Shown one piece after another: positions 33,542 to 42,882 of a stretch of DNA of 64,000 bases; positions within the stretch are counted from its first letter, which is position 1, and each line of letters starts with the position of its first letter. Below the pieces are notes generated by a model that saw nothing but the letters and a program-made list of their open reading frames with translations, was not told where the DNA came from and did no database searches. Source of the stretch: Pseudomonas anatoliensis (GTDB lineage Bacteria; Pseudomonadota; Gammaproteobacteria; Pseudomonadales; Pseudomonadaceae); the NCBI RefSeq assembly GCF_017976235.1, contig NZ_JACVHC010000009.1:124001-188000 (forward strand). The letters are read 5' to 3'. Made by a program: the position numbers and the translations under genes.

Positions 33542-35775
33542 ACCCGCAAGACAAGAAAGATTTTGAAGAGCTGCTGGCCAACTGTGCTGACGAGCCGATC
33601 CGCTTCCCCGGCGCAATCCAGCCTCACGGGTTGCTGCTGACGTTGAGCGAACCGGCGCTTGAGATCATTCAGGTCAGCGCCAACGTCGAAACCCTGCTGG
33701 GCCGTGCGCCAGAGGCGTTAATTGGCCAGCCATTGCTGGATTTGCTGGGTGAAGTGCACACAGCACAGGTGCGTGAGGCCTTGCAGCAAGCGGCATTCTT
33801 CGACGCGCCGCGGTTGTACCTTCACCTCAATGGCACCGCGTTCGAGGGGTTGCTGCATCGACATCAGGGCGTATTGATTCTTGAGCTGGAGATTCACGTC
33901 GAAAACTTCCAGCCGCGCAACGTCGCTGGCAATCAGACAAACCTGGGGCGCATGCTCCAGCGTCTGCAAGCGGCCACGACTTTGCAGGCGCTGTACGACA
34001 TCAGCGTCAAGGAAATCCAGGCGATGACCGGTTACGACCGGGTGCTGATCTATCGTTTCGAAGAGGAGGGCCACGGTCAGGTCATCGCCGAAGCGTCCGA
34101 TCCGTCGATGGAAGTCTTCAACGGCCTGTTCTTCCCGGCCTCGGATATTCCCGAGCAGGCGCGCGAGTTGTATCGCACAAACTGGCTGCGCATCATCCCC
34201 AACGCCGACTATCAACCGGTGCCGCTGGTGCCGAAGTTGCGTCCGGGTACGCAGACGCCGCTGGATCTGAGTTTCGCGACACTGCGCAGCGTGTCGCCGA
34301 TTCACTGCCAATACATGAAGAACATGGGCGTGCTGTCGTCGATGAGCATTTCCCTGCTCAAGGGCGACAAACTCTGGGGCCTGATCAGTTGCGGCAACCG
34401 TCAGCCGCTGCATGTACCGCATGAATTGCGTATCGCGTGCCAGACCATCGGCCAGGTGCTGTCGCTGCAGATCAGCGCGATGGAGGCGCTGGAGGTCAGT
34501 CGCCAACGTGAAGAGAAGGTCGAAGCGTTGGCGCTGCTCAATCAGGCAATGATCGATTCGCCGCAAAATGTCTTCGACGGCCTGGCCAATCAGCCACAGG
34601 TTCTGATGGCGCTGGCCAATGCCGGCGGTGTCGCAATCATTGAAGACAAGCAGTTGCATCGTTATGGCAACTGCCCGGAACCGGAAGAAATCCGCGCCCT
34701 GCACAAATGGTTGCAGGACAGCGCTGAGCCGGTGTTCGCCAGTCACCATCTGGCCAGCGTTTATCCACCCGCCGCGCAGTTTCCCCAAGTGGCCAGCGGC
34801 GTACTTGCCATGAGCCTGCCGAAACCGGTGGACAACGGCGTGCTGTGGTTCCGGCCGGAAGTGAAAGAAAACATCAACTGGAGTGGCGATCCGCGCAAGC
34901 CGCTGGATCTGGAAAATTCTGATGCGGGCATGCGCCTGCGTCCGCGCACCTCGTTTGAAATCTGGAAGGTCGAGATGGCCGGGATTTCCGCCAAGTGGAG
35001 CCATGGCGACTTGTTTGCGGCCAATGACTTGCGCCGTTCGGCGCTGGAAAACGATCTGGCCCGTCAGGTACGGCGTGAGCAGGAGGCCGTGCGTGCCCGC
35101 GATGAACTGGTGGCGGTGGTTTCCCACGACCTGCGCAATCCAATGACCGTCATTTCGATGCTCTGCGGCATGATGCAGAAAGCGTTCAGCTCCGACGGCC
35201 CGCACACCTCGCGGCGAATTTCCACGGCCATCGACACCATGCAACAGGCGGCCGGGCGGATGAATACGCTGCTGGAAGACTTGCTCGACACCTCCAAGAT
35301 CGACGCCGGGCGCTACAGCATCACACCGCAGAAACTCGACGTCAGTCAGATGTTTGAAGAGGCGCAAGCCTTGCTCGCGCCGCTGGCACTGGACAAGGAC
35401 ATCAGCATTTCCTTCGCGGCTGATCCGGATCTGCGCATCCATGCCGACCCGGAGCGGCTGTTCCAGGTGTTGTCGAACCTGGTGGGCAACGCCATCAAGT
35501 TCACCCCGCGTCTCGGCACGGTGGGCGTGCACGCGAAATCAGTTGGCAATCAAATCGTCTTCACCGTGCGCGACAGTGGCGAAGGTATTCCCAAGGAACA
35601 CCTGCCTCACGTGTTCGACCGTTACTGGACGGTGAAAGAAGGTAATCCGACTGGCACCGGCCTGGGTTTATATATCAGCCAGGGCATCGTCGAGGCTCAT
35701 GGCGGCCGGATCTTCGCCGAGAGTGAACCGGGGCAGGGCAGCGAGTTCCGCTTCACCGTGCCCCGCCTCGACTGA
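33538..35775 (+). CDS. bphP: bacteriophytochrome histidine kinase
   Basis: A 745-residue phytochrome. The biliverdin-binding Cys is at residue 16 (NCADEPIRFPGAIQPHG). A PAS/GAF pair follows with the PASDIP motif (FFPASDIPEQARELY), then a PHY domain with its tongue motif in RPRTSFEIWKVEM near 485. The HisKA box is VVSHDLRNPMTVISML (near 530) and an HATPase domain closes the protein (NLVGNAIKFTP, DSGEGIP, GTGLGLYISQ). The ATG at 33538 overlaps the bphO stop. It senses red/far-red light. No response regulator gene lies nearby. Confidence 0.94.
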   Translation: MNPQDKKDFEELLANCADEPIRFPGAIQPHGLLLTLSEPALEIIQVSANVETLLGRAPEALIGQPLLDLLGEVHTAQVREALQQAAFFDAPRLYLHLNGTAFEGLLHRHQGVLILELEIHVENFQPRNVAGNQTNLGRMLQRLQAATTLQALYDISVKEIQAMTGYDRVLIYRFEEEGHGQVIAEASDPSMEVFNGLFFPASDIPEQARELYRTNWLRIIPNADYQPVPLVPKLRPGTQTPLDLSFATLRSVSPIHCQYMKNMGVLSSMSISLLKGDKLWGLISCGNRQPLHVPHELRIACQTIGQVLSLQISAMEALEVSRQREEKVEALALLNQAMIDSPQNVFDGLANQPQVLMALANAGGVAIIEDKQLHRYGNCPEPEEIRALHKWLQDSAEPVFASHHLASVYPPAAQFPQVASGVLAMSLPKPVDNGVLWFRPEVKENINWSGDPRKPLDLENSDAGMRLRPRTSFEIWKVEMAGISAKWSHGDLFAANDLRRSALENDLARQVRREQEAVRARDELVAVVSHDLRNPMTVISMLCGMMQKAFSSDGPHTSRRISTAIDTMQQAAGRMNTLLEDLLDTSKIDAGRYSITPQKLDVSQMFEEAQALLAPLALDKDISISFAADPDLRIHADPERLFQVLSNLVGNAIKFTPRLGTVGVHAKSVGNQIVFTVRDSGEGIPKEHLPHVFDRYWTVKEGNPTGTGLGLYISQGIVEAHGGRIFAESEPGQGSEFRFTVPRLD

Positions 35776-35797
35776 TCCAATTGCCTGCACTTCGCCC

Positions 35798-35884
35798 CTG
35801 TAGGAGCTGCTGCAGGCTGCGATCTTTTGATCTTGTTTTTAAAAAACAAAGTCAAAAGATCGCAGCCTGCGGCAGCTCCTACAC
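35798..35884. repeat. REP hairpin, GTAGGAGCTGC class
   Basis: An inverted repeat with arms CTGTAGGAGCTGCTGCAGGC and the complement ending GCAGCTCCTACAC, 22 bases after the phytochrome stop. Confidence 0.86.
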
Positions 35885-35983
35885 GGGTTAGTCGTTTCAG
35901 TTTCAGGGTGATTTTCTTCAATACCGCAAATAAGACGCTGGTTACCTTGAGCACCTTGTTCCTCGATTTGAAGCAGGTGTGCG

Positions 35984-36571
35984 ATGAGTCTTGTTCTTTC
36001 GATGGCGGCGTTTGCCCTGGCGGCGTCCATTACCCCCGGCCCGGTCAACATCGTGGCGCTGAGCTCCGGTGCGCAGTTCGGCTTTCGCGCCAGCCAGCGA
36101 CATGTCGCCGGGGCGACGTTGGGGTTTGTGCTGTTGCTGGTACTGATGGGATTGGGCCTGCACGAAGTCCTCAAGCTTTGGCCGTTCATGACTCGCGTGG
36201 TGCAACTGGCCGGGGTGGCGTTTTTACTGTTCATGGCCTGGAAACTCGCAACCGATGACGGGCAACTGAATGCCGGCGACTCGGGGCGTGCGCCATCCAT
36301 GCTCTATGGCGCGGTCATGCAATGGCTCAATCCAAAGGCCTGGCTGGCCTGCGTCGCCGGCATGGGTGCGTTTGTCGCTGATGGCGAAGCACGATTGGTC
36401 TGGCAGTTTGCGGCGGTGTATCTGGTGATCTGCTATGTGTCGGTGGGCTGCTGGGCGTATGCCGGGACGTTTTTGCGTGGGTATCTGGGCAATCCGGCGG
36501 GGATGCGCCTGTTCAATCGGCTGATGGCGGGGTTGTTGGTGGTGAGCGCGGTTTATCTGTTGCTGCCGTAG
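35984..36571 (+). CDS. LysE/RhtB-family amino-acid exporter
   Basis: A 195-residue membrane protein with about six helices. The LysE signature ITPGPVNIVALSSGAQFGFR is near the N-terminus and QWLNPKAWLACVAGMGAF is in the middle. AGGTG lies just before the ATG. A converging AraC-family gene is typical of these pairs. The exported amino acid is unknown. Confidence 0.87.
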   Translation: MSLVLSMAAFALAASITPGPVNIVALSSGAQFGFRASQRHVAGATLGFVLLLVLMGLGLHEVLKLWPFMTRVVQLAGVAFLLFMAWKLATDDGQLNAGDSGRAPSMLYGAVMQWLNPKAWLACVAGMGAFVADGEARLVWQFAAVYLVICYVSVGCWAYAGTFLRGYLGNPAGMRLFNRLMAGLLVVSAVYLLLP

Positions 36572-36581
36572 TTTGCTTGAG

Positions 36582-36657
36582 GATCAAAAGATCGCAGCCT
36601 TCGGCAGCTCCTACACCGATCCCTGCAGGAGCTGCCGAAGGCTGCGATCTTTTGATT
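36582..36657. repeat. REP hairpin, GTAGGAGCTGC class, inside-out
   Basis: GATCAAAAGATCGCAGCCTT leads, and the complement arm GAGCTGCCGAAGGCTGCGAT follows after the CTCCTAC...GCAGGAG apex. It lies between the convergent LysE and AraC genes. Confidence 0.84.
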
Positions 36658-36670
36658 TTGAACGATGCGG

Positions 36671-37504
36671 TCAGCCGCGATACTGGCCGGGCGTCGCCGC
36701 CAGATGCTGCTTGAACGCCCGTTGGAAATGCGCCTGATCGGCAAACCCCGCCTCTAGTGCCACATCGGCAATCAACTGTCCGTTGCGTAACCGCTCGCGA
36801 GCGAACTGGATGCGTTGGTTGACCAGAAAGGCATGGGGCGTCATGCCGAAATGTTGCTTGAAGGCGCGGATCAAATAGGACGGTGACAGCTGCGCCGCGC
36901 GGCAAATGTCATCCAGGCTCAGCAGATCGGTGCAGTGTTCACGGATGTAGTCGGCGGCACGTTCCAGCTTGAAGTTCGGTTCGCGCAATGGCTGTTCTGC
37001 CGGATTCAGGCGCAATTGCAGATCGGTGAAAAACTCCACCGCTGCGCTCTGTTTGCGCAGCACATCCTGCTGGTGGTCTACGAGAGTTTCATACAAGTCG
37101 TTGAGATCGCTGAACAGGCTGGCATCGTTGACATGGGTGGTCGCAAACCGGCGAAACTCAAGCTCCACACTGAAACCCAGCTGATGTTGCAGATCGGTCA
37201 GCCAAGGTGTCTCGACGTAAAGCATCACGTACGACCACGGCTGATCATCGATCGGATTGCACGCATGCACATCCCCCGGATTCATCAATACCACGGTGCC
37301 CGCCGCCACCTCGAACTGCGCCTGTTCATGCACATACGTGCTGCGCCCGGCAGTGATCGCACCAATGGAAAAATGCGCGTGGGAATGCCGCGCGTAGCAC
37401 ACCTCGCGACCATCGGCGATGGCCCGCGCCTCGATGAACGGCAGGGCCTCATCACGCCAGAAGCGCGGGGCCTTTTCAGGGTTTTTGGCGGCAGCGTGTT
37501 TCAT
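36671..37504 (-). CDS. AraC-family transcriptional regulator
   Basis: A 277-residue protein with an AraC N-terminal cupin (HSHAHFSIGAITAGRSTY, PGDVHACNP) and a C-terminal double HTH (SLDDICRAAQLSPSYLIRAF, then DVALEAGFADQAHFQRAF). The ATG at 37504 is preferred to 37507 because AGGA is then better spaced. Likely regulates the converging LysE gene (inference). Confidence 0.86.
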   Translation of the reverse strand: MKHAAAKNPEKAPRFWRDEALPFIEARAIADGREVCYARHSHAHFSIGAITAGRSTYVHEQAQFEVAAGTVVLMNPGDVHACNPIDDQPWSYVMLYVETPWLTDLQHQLGFSVELEFRRFATTHVNDASLFSDLNDLYETLVDHQQDVLRKQSAAVEFFTDLQLRLNPAEQPLREPNFKLERAADYIREHCTDLLSLDDICRAAQLSPSYLIRAFKQHFGMTPHAFLVNQRIQFARERLRNGQLIADVALEAGFADQAHFQRAFKQHLAATPGQYRG

Positions 37505-37539
37505 CATCGTCCTTCCCGGCGGGCCAGCGTCCGAGTGTA

Positions 37540-38043
37540 TTAGCTCCGGCCGGCAAAGGCTCGTTCCAGTTCGGCGATGTCGAGTTTTTTCATCGTGAAC
37601 ATTGCCTGCATTGCCCGTTGCGACTTGCTGGTGTCCGCATCCAGCATCATCTGCATGAAGGCCACCGGCACTATCTGCCACGACACGCCAAACTTGTCCT
37701 TGAGCCACCCGCATTGCTGGGCTTCTACGGGGCCTCCGGCAGAAAGGTTGCCCCAGAAATGGTCGACTTCTTCCTGATTCTGGCAGTTGACCTGGAACGA
37801 TATGGCTTCACTGAACTTGAACAGCGGCCCGCCATTGAGCCCGGTAAAGGTATGCCCATCGAGTTCAAAACTGACGGTCATCACGGCACCTTCCGGCTGC
37901 CCGTGAAACTCCTGGCCGACCTTGCTGTAGTGGGTCAGACCGGTGATTTTCGCGTGATCGAAGATCGAGCAGTAGAACTTCGCGGCGGCTTCAGCCTGAT
38001 TGTCGAACCACAGGCACGGAGTGATTTTTTGAAAGCGTTGCAT
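37540..38043 (-). CDS. VOC-fold protein, PhnB/3-demethylubiquinone-methyltransferase-like
   Basis: A 167-residue protein of the PhnB-like group: ITPCLWFDNQAEAAAKFYCS, then MTVSFELDGHTFTGLNGG and DHFWGNLSAGG, ending with CGWLKDKFGVSWQIVPVAF. The family's older name (methyltransferase) is misleading; the function is unknown. The start at 38043 gives the usual N-terminus. Confidence 0.83.
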   Translation of the reverse strand: MQRFQKITPCLWFDNQAEAAAKFYCSIFDHAKITGLTHYSKVGQEFHGQPEGAVMTVSFELDGHTFTGLNGGPLFKFSEAISFQVNCQNQEEVDHFWGNLSAGGPVEAQQCGWLKDKFGVSWQIVPVAFMQMMLDADTSKSQRAMQAMFTMKKLDIAELERAFAGRS

Positions 38044-38187
38044 GGCAGTCGTCCTCGGCAGGTAAGACATGCTGGATTAACAGCGTAGTCAGTCCTTGGT
38101 CGATTAGTGGTGCCGTAGATCGGTTTAAACTGGCTTGCGGGAATGTGTTTACGCACGGTACACACAGGTGAACAGAGGAGACCCACC

Positions 38188-38580
38188 ATGGACCGATTCA
38201 CTGGCGGCTGCCTTTGCGGCGACATCCGTTTCGAAGCTTCAGGCCAGCCCTATCGCGTGGGGCTTTGTCACTGTCTTGACTGCCGCAAACGCCATGGAGC
38301 GTTGTTTCACGCGTCGGCGATTTTTCCTGAAAGCGCGGTGACGGTTACCGGCGAAACGCGTGACTACAAAGGGCGGTTTTTTTGCCCGCGCTGTGGGTCT
38401 CCGGTGTTTACGCGTTCGGCTGATGAAGTTGAGGTGAACGTGGGATCGCTTGATCAGCCTGATCAATTCAAACCCACTTATGAGCTCTGGACGATTCGGC
38501 GTGAGTCCTGGTTGCCGGCGCTGCCCGTTGCTCACCATTACGAGCGGGATCGAGAGAGTAGCGGGCGTTCTGAGGATTAG
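38188..38580 (+). CDS. GFA (glutathione-dependent formaldehyde-activating) fold protein
   Basis: A 130-residue zinc protein with the GFA pattern: GGCLCGDIRFE, CHCLDCRK and FFCPRCGSPVF. It binds structural Zn through these Cys pairs. AGAGGAG precedes the ATG. Members activate formaldehyde or bind glutathione adducts; the substrate is unknown here. Confidence 0.86.
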   Translation: MDRFTGGCLCGDIRFEASGQPYRVGLCHCLDCRKRHGALFHASAIFPESAVTVTGETRDYKGRFFCPRCGSPVFTRSADEVEVNVGSLDQPDQFKPTYELWTIRRESWLPALPVAHHYERDRESSGRSED

Positions 38581-38639
38581 TCGGTGACAGGTCAATTGCA
38601 GGCTTTTAGCTGAGCTTTTTTGGGTTTATTTGGGTGTAT

Positions 38640-38885
38640 ATCCGTTTTTTTGGTGATGGCTTCTTAGGGTTCCGCCCTTACGGCGGGTCACCTTTTCCAA
38701 ACGCCGAAAAGGTAACCCAAAAGGCTTTGCCCTGACGTTCGGCCCGCTCGCTGGAGCTCGGGGTTCCTTCGCTCCGTGATCCATCCGGGGCATCGCCTCC
38801 GGTTTGCTTCGCTGCACCTCCTCTCGATGTTTCCCCCCGGATGAATCCCGGAACGAAGCCTGCCGACGGGCCATTTAGATCAATA
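38640..38885. repeat. probable large Pseudomonas interspersed repeat
   Basis: A stretch with stem-loop blocks and phrases I associate with a widespread Pseudomonas repeat: GGTTCCGCCCTTACGGCGGG, TTTTCCAAACGCCGAAAAGG and CTTCGCTGCACCTCCTCTCG. GCCCTTACGGCGGGTCACCT and the internal CGGCG blocks are self-complementary. The frames reading through it have protein-unlike composition. No gene is supported. I could not run a search to confirm the copy number. Confidence 0.5.
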
Positions 38886-38963
38886 GCTGCAGCCGAGCTA
38901 ACGCTCATCCTGTGGAGTGGTGGAGGAGCAGAGCGGGGCGGTGTGTTACTTGTTTTGCTTTTT

Positions 38964-39121
38964 TGTGGGAGCCAGCCTGCTGGCGATGACGGCCTGATAG
39001 TTGGCCAATCTCGACAAAATGTACTCAAACCTTGTGGGAGCTGGCTTGCCAGCGATGAGGCCGGCAGCCTCGACATCGATAGTGCCTGACCTGATGCCAT
39101 CGCAGGCAAGCCAGCTCCCAC
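38964..39121. repeat. REP single plus REPIN pair
   Basis: A single head TGTGGGAGCCAGCCTGCTGG lies at about 38964. A pair with head TGTGGGAGCTGGCTTGCCAG at 39033 and inverted tail ending at 39121 follows. They fill the gap before the hydrolase gene's 3' end. Confidence 0.84.
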
Positions 39122-39149
39122 TGGGTCGGGTGTGTGGCTCGCGCAATGA

Positions 39150-39980
39150 TCACTCGCGAATAAACGCCAACAAATCAGCATTAATCGTCGCCGCCTCAGT
39201 CGTCGGCATCCCGTGCGGGAATCCCGGATACGACTTCAACGTGCCATTTGGCAGCAATTTCGCCGACAAAGGCCCCGAGTTCTCATAGGGCACAATCTGG
39301 TCATCTTCGCCATGCATCACCAGCACCGGCACGGTCACGCGCTTCAAGTCCTCAGTGAAATCGGTCTGCGAGAACGCCACGATGCCGTCGTAATGCGCCT
39401 TCGCGCCGCCAATCATGCCCTGACGCCACCAGTTGGCGATAACACCTTCCTGCGCCTTGGCCCCCGCTCGGTTGTAGCCGTAGAACGGGCCGCTCGGTAC
39501 ATCCCGATAGAACTGCGCGCGATTGGCCGCGAGTTGCGCCTGCAAGTCGTCGAACACCGATTTCGGCAAACCACCCGGGTTGCTTTCGGTCTTGACCATC
39601 AGCGGTGGTACTGCGCTGATGATCGCGGCCTTGAGGACTTTGTCCTGGCCATGGCGAGCGATGTAGTGGATGACTTCACCGCCGCCGGTGGAGTGGCCGA
39701 CGTGCACGGCTTTTTTCACGCCCAGATGGTTGACCACCGCCAGCACATCATCGGCGTAGTGATCCATGTCGTGACCGTCCCAGACCTGGCTCGAACGTCC
39801 GTGGCCACGGCGATCATGGGCAATCACCCGAAAGCCTTGATCCAGAAAGAACAGCATTTGCGCATCCCAGTCATCGGAGCTGAGCGGCCAGCCATGGTGA
39901 AAGTGAATGACCGGGGCGTCCTTCGGTCCCCAGTCCTTGTAGAAAATTTCGACGCCGTCTTGGGTGGTGACAAATCCCAT
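39150..39980 (-). CDS. alpha/beta hydrolase, non-heme chloroperoxidase type
   Basis: A 276-residue alpha/beta hydrolase. The nucleophile elbow is GHSTGGGE, the oxyanion HG is in FHHGWPLSSDDW, the acid Asp is near VMHGEDDQIVP, and the catalytic His is in YPGFPHGMPTT. The ATG at 39980 has CAGGAG upstream and directly opens the family's MGFVTTQDGVEIFYKDWG start. These enzymes show haloperoxidase and esterase activity; the natural substrate is unknown. Confidence 0.9.
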   Translation of the reverse strand: MGFVTTQDGVEIFYKDWGPKDAPVIHFHHGWPLSSDDWDAQMLFFLDQGFRVIAHDRRGHGRSSQVWDGHDMDHYADDVLAVVNHLGVKKAVHVGHSTGGGEVIHYIARHGQDKVLKAAIISAVPPLMVKTESNPGGLPKSVFDDLQAQLAANRAQFYRDVPSGPFYGYNRAGAKAQEGVIANWWRQGMIGGAKAHYDGIVAFSQTDFTEDLKRVTVPVLVMHGEDDQIVPYENSGPLSAKLLPNGTLKSYPGFPHGMPTTEAATINADLLAFIRE

Positions 39981-40242
39981 GTTCGCTACTCCTGACCAAT
40001 GTGGAGGGGCGACCCGCGAGGTGTTCGCGAATCGGTTCGCTGGTACGCGTGTTGCGGTGGCGGCGCAGTGCGAGCCGTTATCAACTGTAGGATTAAAGAC
40101 GACATGTGCATGACCGGCGGTCGCACCGTCTGGCTTGAGGCGCAATTTAGGCTTTGCTGAAAGGGATAAGCCGAGGCGCGCGCAGGCTTTTATGGCCGCA
40201 GTGACGCCCCTTCAGAACACCGTGAGTCTGAGGAAAACCCCG

Positions 40243-40698
40243 ATGCTGACTTTGAATATCAATGGCAAGGATCAAGAGCTCGATGTCCCCGCGGACATGC
40301 CGTTGCTCTGGGTCCTGCGCGATGTCGCGCACCTGACCGGGACCAAATTCGGTTGCGGCATGGCGCAGTGCGGCGCGTGCACCGTGCATGTCGATGGCGC
40401 GCCGCTGCGTGCCTGTATCACCCCGGCCACGGCCGTCGCCCACGGGCAGAAAATCCTCACCATCGAAGGCTTGTCCACGGATGGCTCGCACCCTGTGCAG
40501 CAGGCCTGGGCCGAACTCGATGTGGTGCAGTGCGGTTACTGCCAGTCCGGGCAGATCATGTCGGCCGCTGCATTGCTGGCGAAAATCCCCAAACCTACCG
40601 ACAGCGATATCGATCAGGCGCTCTCCGGCAACATTTGCCGCTGCGGCACCTACCCAAGAATTCGTGCAGCGGTTAAACGTGCGGCCGAGATCGGTTGA
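40243..40698 (+). CDS. [2Fe-2S] subunit of an isoquinoline 1-oxidoreductase-like enzyme
   Basis: A 151-residue protein with two [2Fe-2S] sites: the plant-type CGMAQCGACTVHVDG followed by a later Cys (RACITPA), and the CGYCQSGQI plus NICRCGTY helical site. It relays electrons from the molybdenum subunit next to it. The ATG at 40243 starts the family's MLTLNINGK. Confidence 0.92.
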   Translation: MLTLNINGKDQELDVPADMPLLWVLRDVAHLTGTKFGCGMAQCGACTVHVDGAPLRACITPATAVAHGQKILTIEGLSTDGSHPVQQAWAELDVVQCGYCQSGQIMSAAALLAKIPKPTDSDIDQALSGNICRCGTYPRIRAAVKRAAEIG

Positions 40699-40718
40699 AC
40701 CCGACGGGGAGAGAGACG

Positions 40719-42881
40719 ATGAACAGTCCCGTATCGCGTCGGGGTTTTCTCAAAGGCAGTGCCATGTTGGGCGGCGGTCTGGTGGTGGCGTTTGCCGTGC
40801 CCGGCGGTCACCGGTTTGCCATGGCGGCAGAGAATGAGGGCAAAGTCTTTGCGCCGAATGCCTTTCTGCGCATCGGCGCCGACAACAGCGTCACCGTGCT
40901 GCTCGGGCATTCGGAAATGGGCCAGGGCATCTGGACCGGCCTGACCATGCTGATCGCCGAAGAACTGGACGCTGACTGGTCGACCATCCGCGTCGAACAT
41001 TCGCCCGCGTCGGCGGCGGATTACGGCATGCCCGCTTTTGGCGGCATGCAGATTACCGGCGGCTCGACGTCGACCTGGATGGAGTTCGACCGTTATCGGT
41101 TGGCCGGCGCAACGGCCCGGCAGATGCTGGTCGAAGCGGCGGCCAAGCGTTTTGACGTCGCGCCTTCGACGATTCGCACCGAATCGGGCGTGGTGATTGC
41201 CGGCGATAAACGCGCGACCTACGGCGAGCTGGCGGACGCTGCCGGGCAACTGCCGGTACCGGATCCGAAATCCATCACGTTCAAGGAGGCCAAGGACTGG
41301 AAAGTCATCGGCAAACCGACAAAACGCCTGGATACGCCGGAGAAAATCACCGGCCGCGCCAAGTTCGGCATGGACGTGCAATTCGAGGGTTTGATGACCG
41401 CCATGGTCGCCCGAGCGCCGGTTTTTGGGGCGACGGTCAAATCCTTCGAAGGCGCCCAAGCATTGGCGATCCCGGGCGTACATAAAGTGCTGCAGGTGCC
41501 GACTGGCGTGGCGGTGATTGCGCAGCATTACTGGGCGGCGAAGCTGGGCCGCGATGCGCTGAAAGTCGATTGGGATCTGGGGCCTCACGCGGATCTGAGC
41601 AGCGAAAAACTACTGGAAAGCTTTCGCAAACTGGCCACCACACCGGGCACTTCCGCCAGTCAGGCCGGGGATGCGAAGGGCAACTTTACCAACGCGGCGA
41701 AGAAGATTGATGTCGAGTACAGCGTGCCGTATCTGGCGCACGCGCCGATGGAGCCTTTGAACTGCACGGTGAAAATCAGCGCGCAGAAATGCGAAATCTG
41801 GACGGGCACGCAGTTTCAGACGCTCGACCAAATGGTCGCCGGCAAGATCACCGGATTGAAACCCGAGCAGGTGGAAATCCACACTGAATTTCTCGGCGGT
41901 GGGTTTGGCCGCCGGGCCAATCCGACGTCGGATTTTGTCGCTGAAGCCGTGCAAGTGGCGAAAGCGGCGGGTCTGCCGGTGAAAACCGTGTGGTCGCGGG
42001 AGGACGATATCCGCGGCGGTTATTACCGCTCGATGTTTCTGCATCAGGCGCGAATCGGCCTTGGCGCGGATGGGCTGCCACTGAGCTGGCAGCATGTGCT
42101 GGTCGGGCAGTCGATCATGACCGGCACGCTGATGGAAGCGACCATGGTCAAGAACGGCATCGACCCGACGTCCGTCGAAGGTGTCAGCGACAGTCCGTAC
42201 GTCAAAGGTCTGGCCCACCATCAGGTCGATCTGCATTCGCCACAGACCGGGATCAATGTGCTGTGGCTGCGTTCGGTGGGGCATAGCCACACGGCGTTTG
42301 TCATGGAATCGCTGATCGACGAAATGGCCACGGCGGCGGGCAAGGACCCGGTCGAATACCGGCGAACATTGCTCAAGGAGCATCCGCGGCATCTCGGTGT
42401 GCTCAATCTGGCGGTGGAAAAGGCCAACTGGACAGCGCCGCTGCCGGACGGCCATGCCCTCGGTGTCGCGGTGCACGAATCGTTTGGCAGTTATGTGGCG
42501 CAGGTCGCGCAGGTCTCCCAGGACAATCTGGCGATTCGCGTGCATCGGGTGGTGTGTGCGGTGGACTGTGGCATTGCGGTCAACCCGCAGAGCATCGCGG
42601 CGCAGATGGAATCGTGCATCACCTTCGGTCTGGGCATGGCGCTGCACAGCAAGCTCACGCTCAAGGACGGTGCGGTCGTGCAGTCCAACTATCACGATTA
42701 TCAGGTGCTGCGGCTCAACGAGATGCCGGTGGTCGAGGTGCACATCGTGCCCAGCAGCGACAAACCCGGCGGCATCGGTGAGGCCGGTGTGCCGCCGACC
42801 GCGCCGGCGGTGGCCAACGCGGTGTACGCCCTGACCGGGCAACGCTTGCGCGAACTGCCGCTGCAACTGTCGGGGGTGTGA
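40719..42881 (+). CDS. molybdopterin-binding aldehyde/isoquinoline oxidoreductase beta-type subunit
   Basis: A 720-residue xanthine-dehydrogenase-family catalytic subunit of the IorB type. A Tat signal with SRRGFLKGSA sits at residues 6-15, so the complex goes to the periplasm folded. Cofactor regions include GHSEMGQGIWTGL and FLGGGFGRRANP, and the active-site Glu motif GGIGEAGVPPTAPAVANA is near the C-terminus. GGGGAGAGA precedes the ATG. It should hydroxylate or oxidise aldehydes or N-heterocycles and passes electrons to the 2Fe-2S subunit and the cytochrome gene that follows by 1 nt. Confidence 0.9.
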   Translation: MNSPVSRRGFLKGSAMLGGGLVVAFAVPGGHRFAMAAENEGKVFAPNAFLRIGADNSVTVLLGHSEMGQGIWTGLTMLIAEELDADWSTIRVEHSPASAADYGMPAFGGMQITGGSTSTWMEFDRYRLAGATARQMLVEAAAKRFDVAPSTIRTESGVVIAGDKRATYGELADAAGQLPVPDPKSITFKEAKDWKVIGKPTKRLDTPEKITGRAKFGMDVQFEGLMTAMVARAPVFGATVKSFEGAQALAIPGVHKVLQVPTGVAVIAQHYWAAKLGRDALKVDWDLGPHADLSSEKLLESFRKLATTPGTSASQAGDAKGNFTNAAKKIDVEYSVPYLAHAPMEPLNCTVKISAQKCEIWTGTQFQTLDQMVAGKITGLKPEQVEIHTEFLGGGFGRRANPTSDFVAEAVQVAKAAGLPVKTVWSREDDIRGGYYRSMFLHQARIGLGADGLPLSWQHVLVGQSIMTGTLMEATMVKNGIDPTSVEGVSDSPYVKGLAHHQVDLHSPQTGINVLWLRSVGHSHTAFVMESLIDEMATAAGKDPVEYRRTLLKEHPRHLGVLNLAVEKANWTAPLPDGHALGVAVHESFGSYVAQVAQVSQDNLAIRVHRVVCAVDCGIAVNPQSIAAQMESCITFGLGMALHSKLTLKDGAVVQSNYHDYQVLRLNEMPVVEVHIVPSSDKPGGIGEAGVPPTAPAVANAVYALTGQRLRELPLQLSGV

Positions 42882-42882
42882 G

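Noticed and set aside
33718..35532. 604-codon open frame opposite the bacteriophytochrome gene
   Set aside because: It is the GC-skew shadow of bphP: Arg/Gln/His-rich, no domain, no ribosome-binding site.
38640..38885. Coding frames through the stem-rich stretch
   Set aside because: Low-complexity Arg/Pro/Ser translation on both strands and repeat-like stems; no ribosome-binding site.
41610..42866. 418-codon open frame opposite the Mo subunit gene
   Set aside because: His/Arg/Gln-rich shadow; the plus strand has a complete IorB-like protein.
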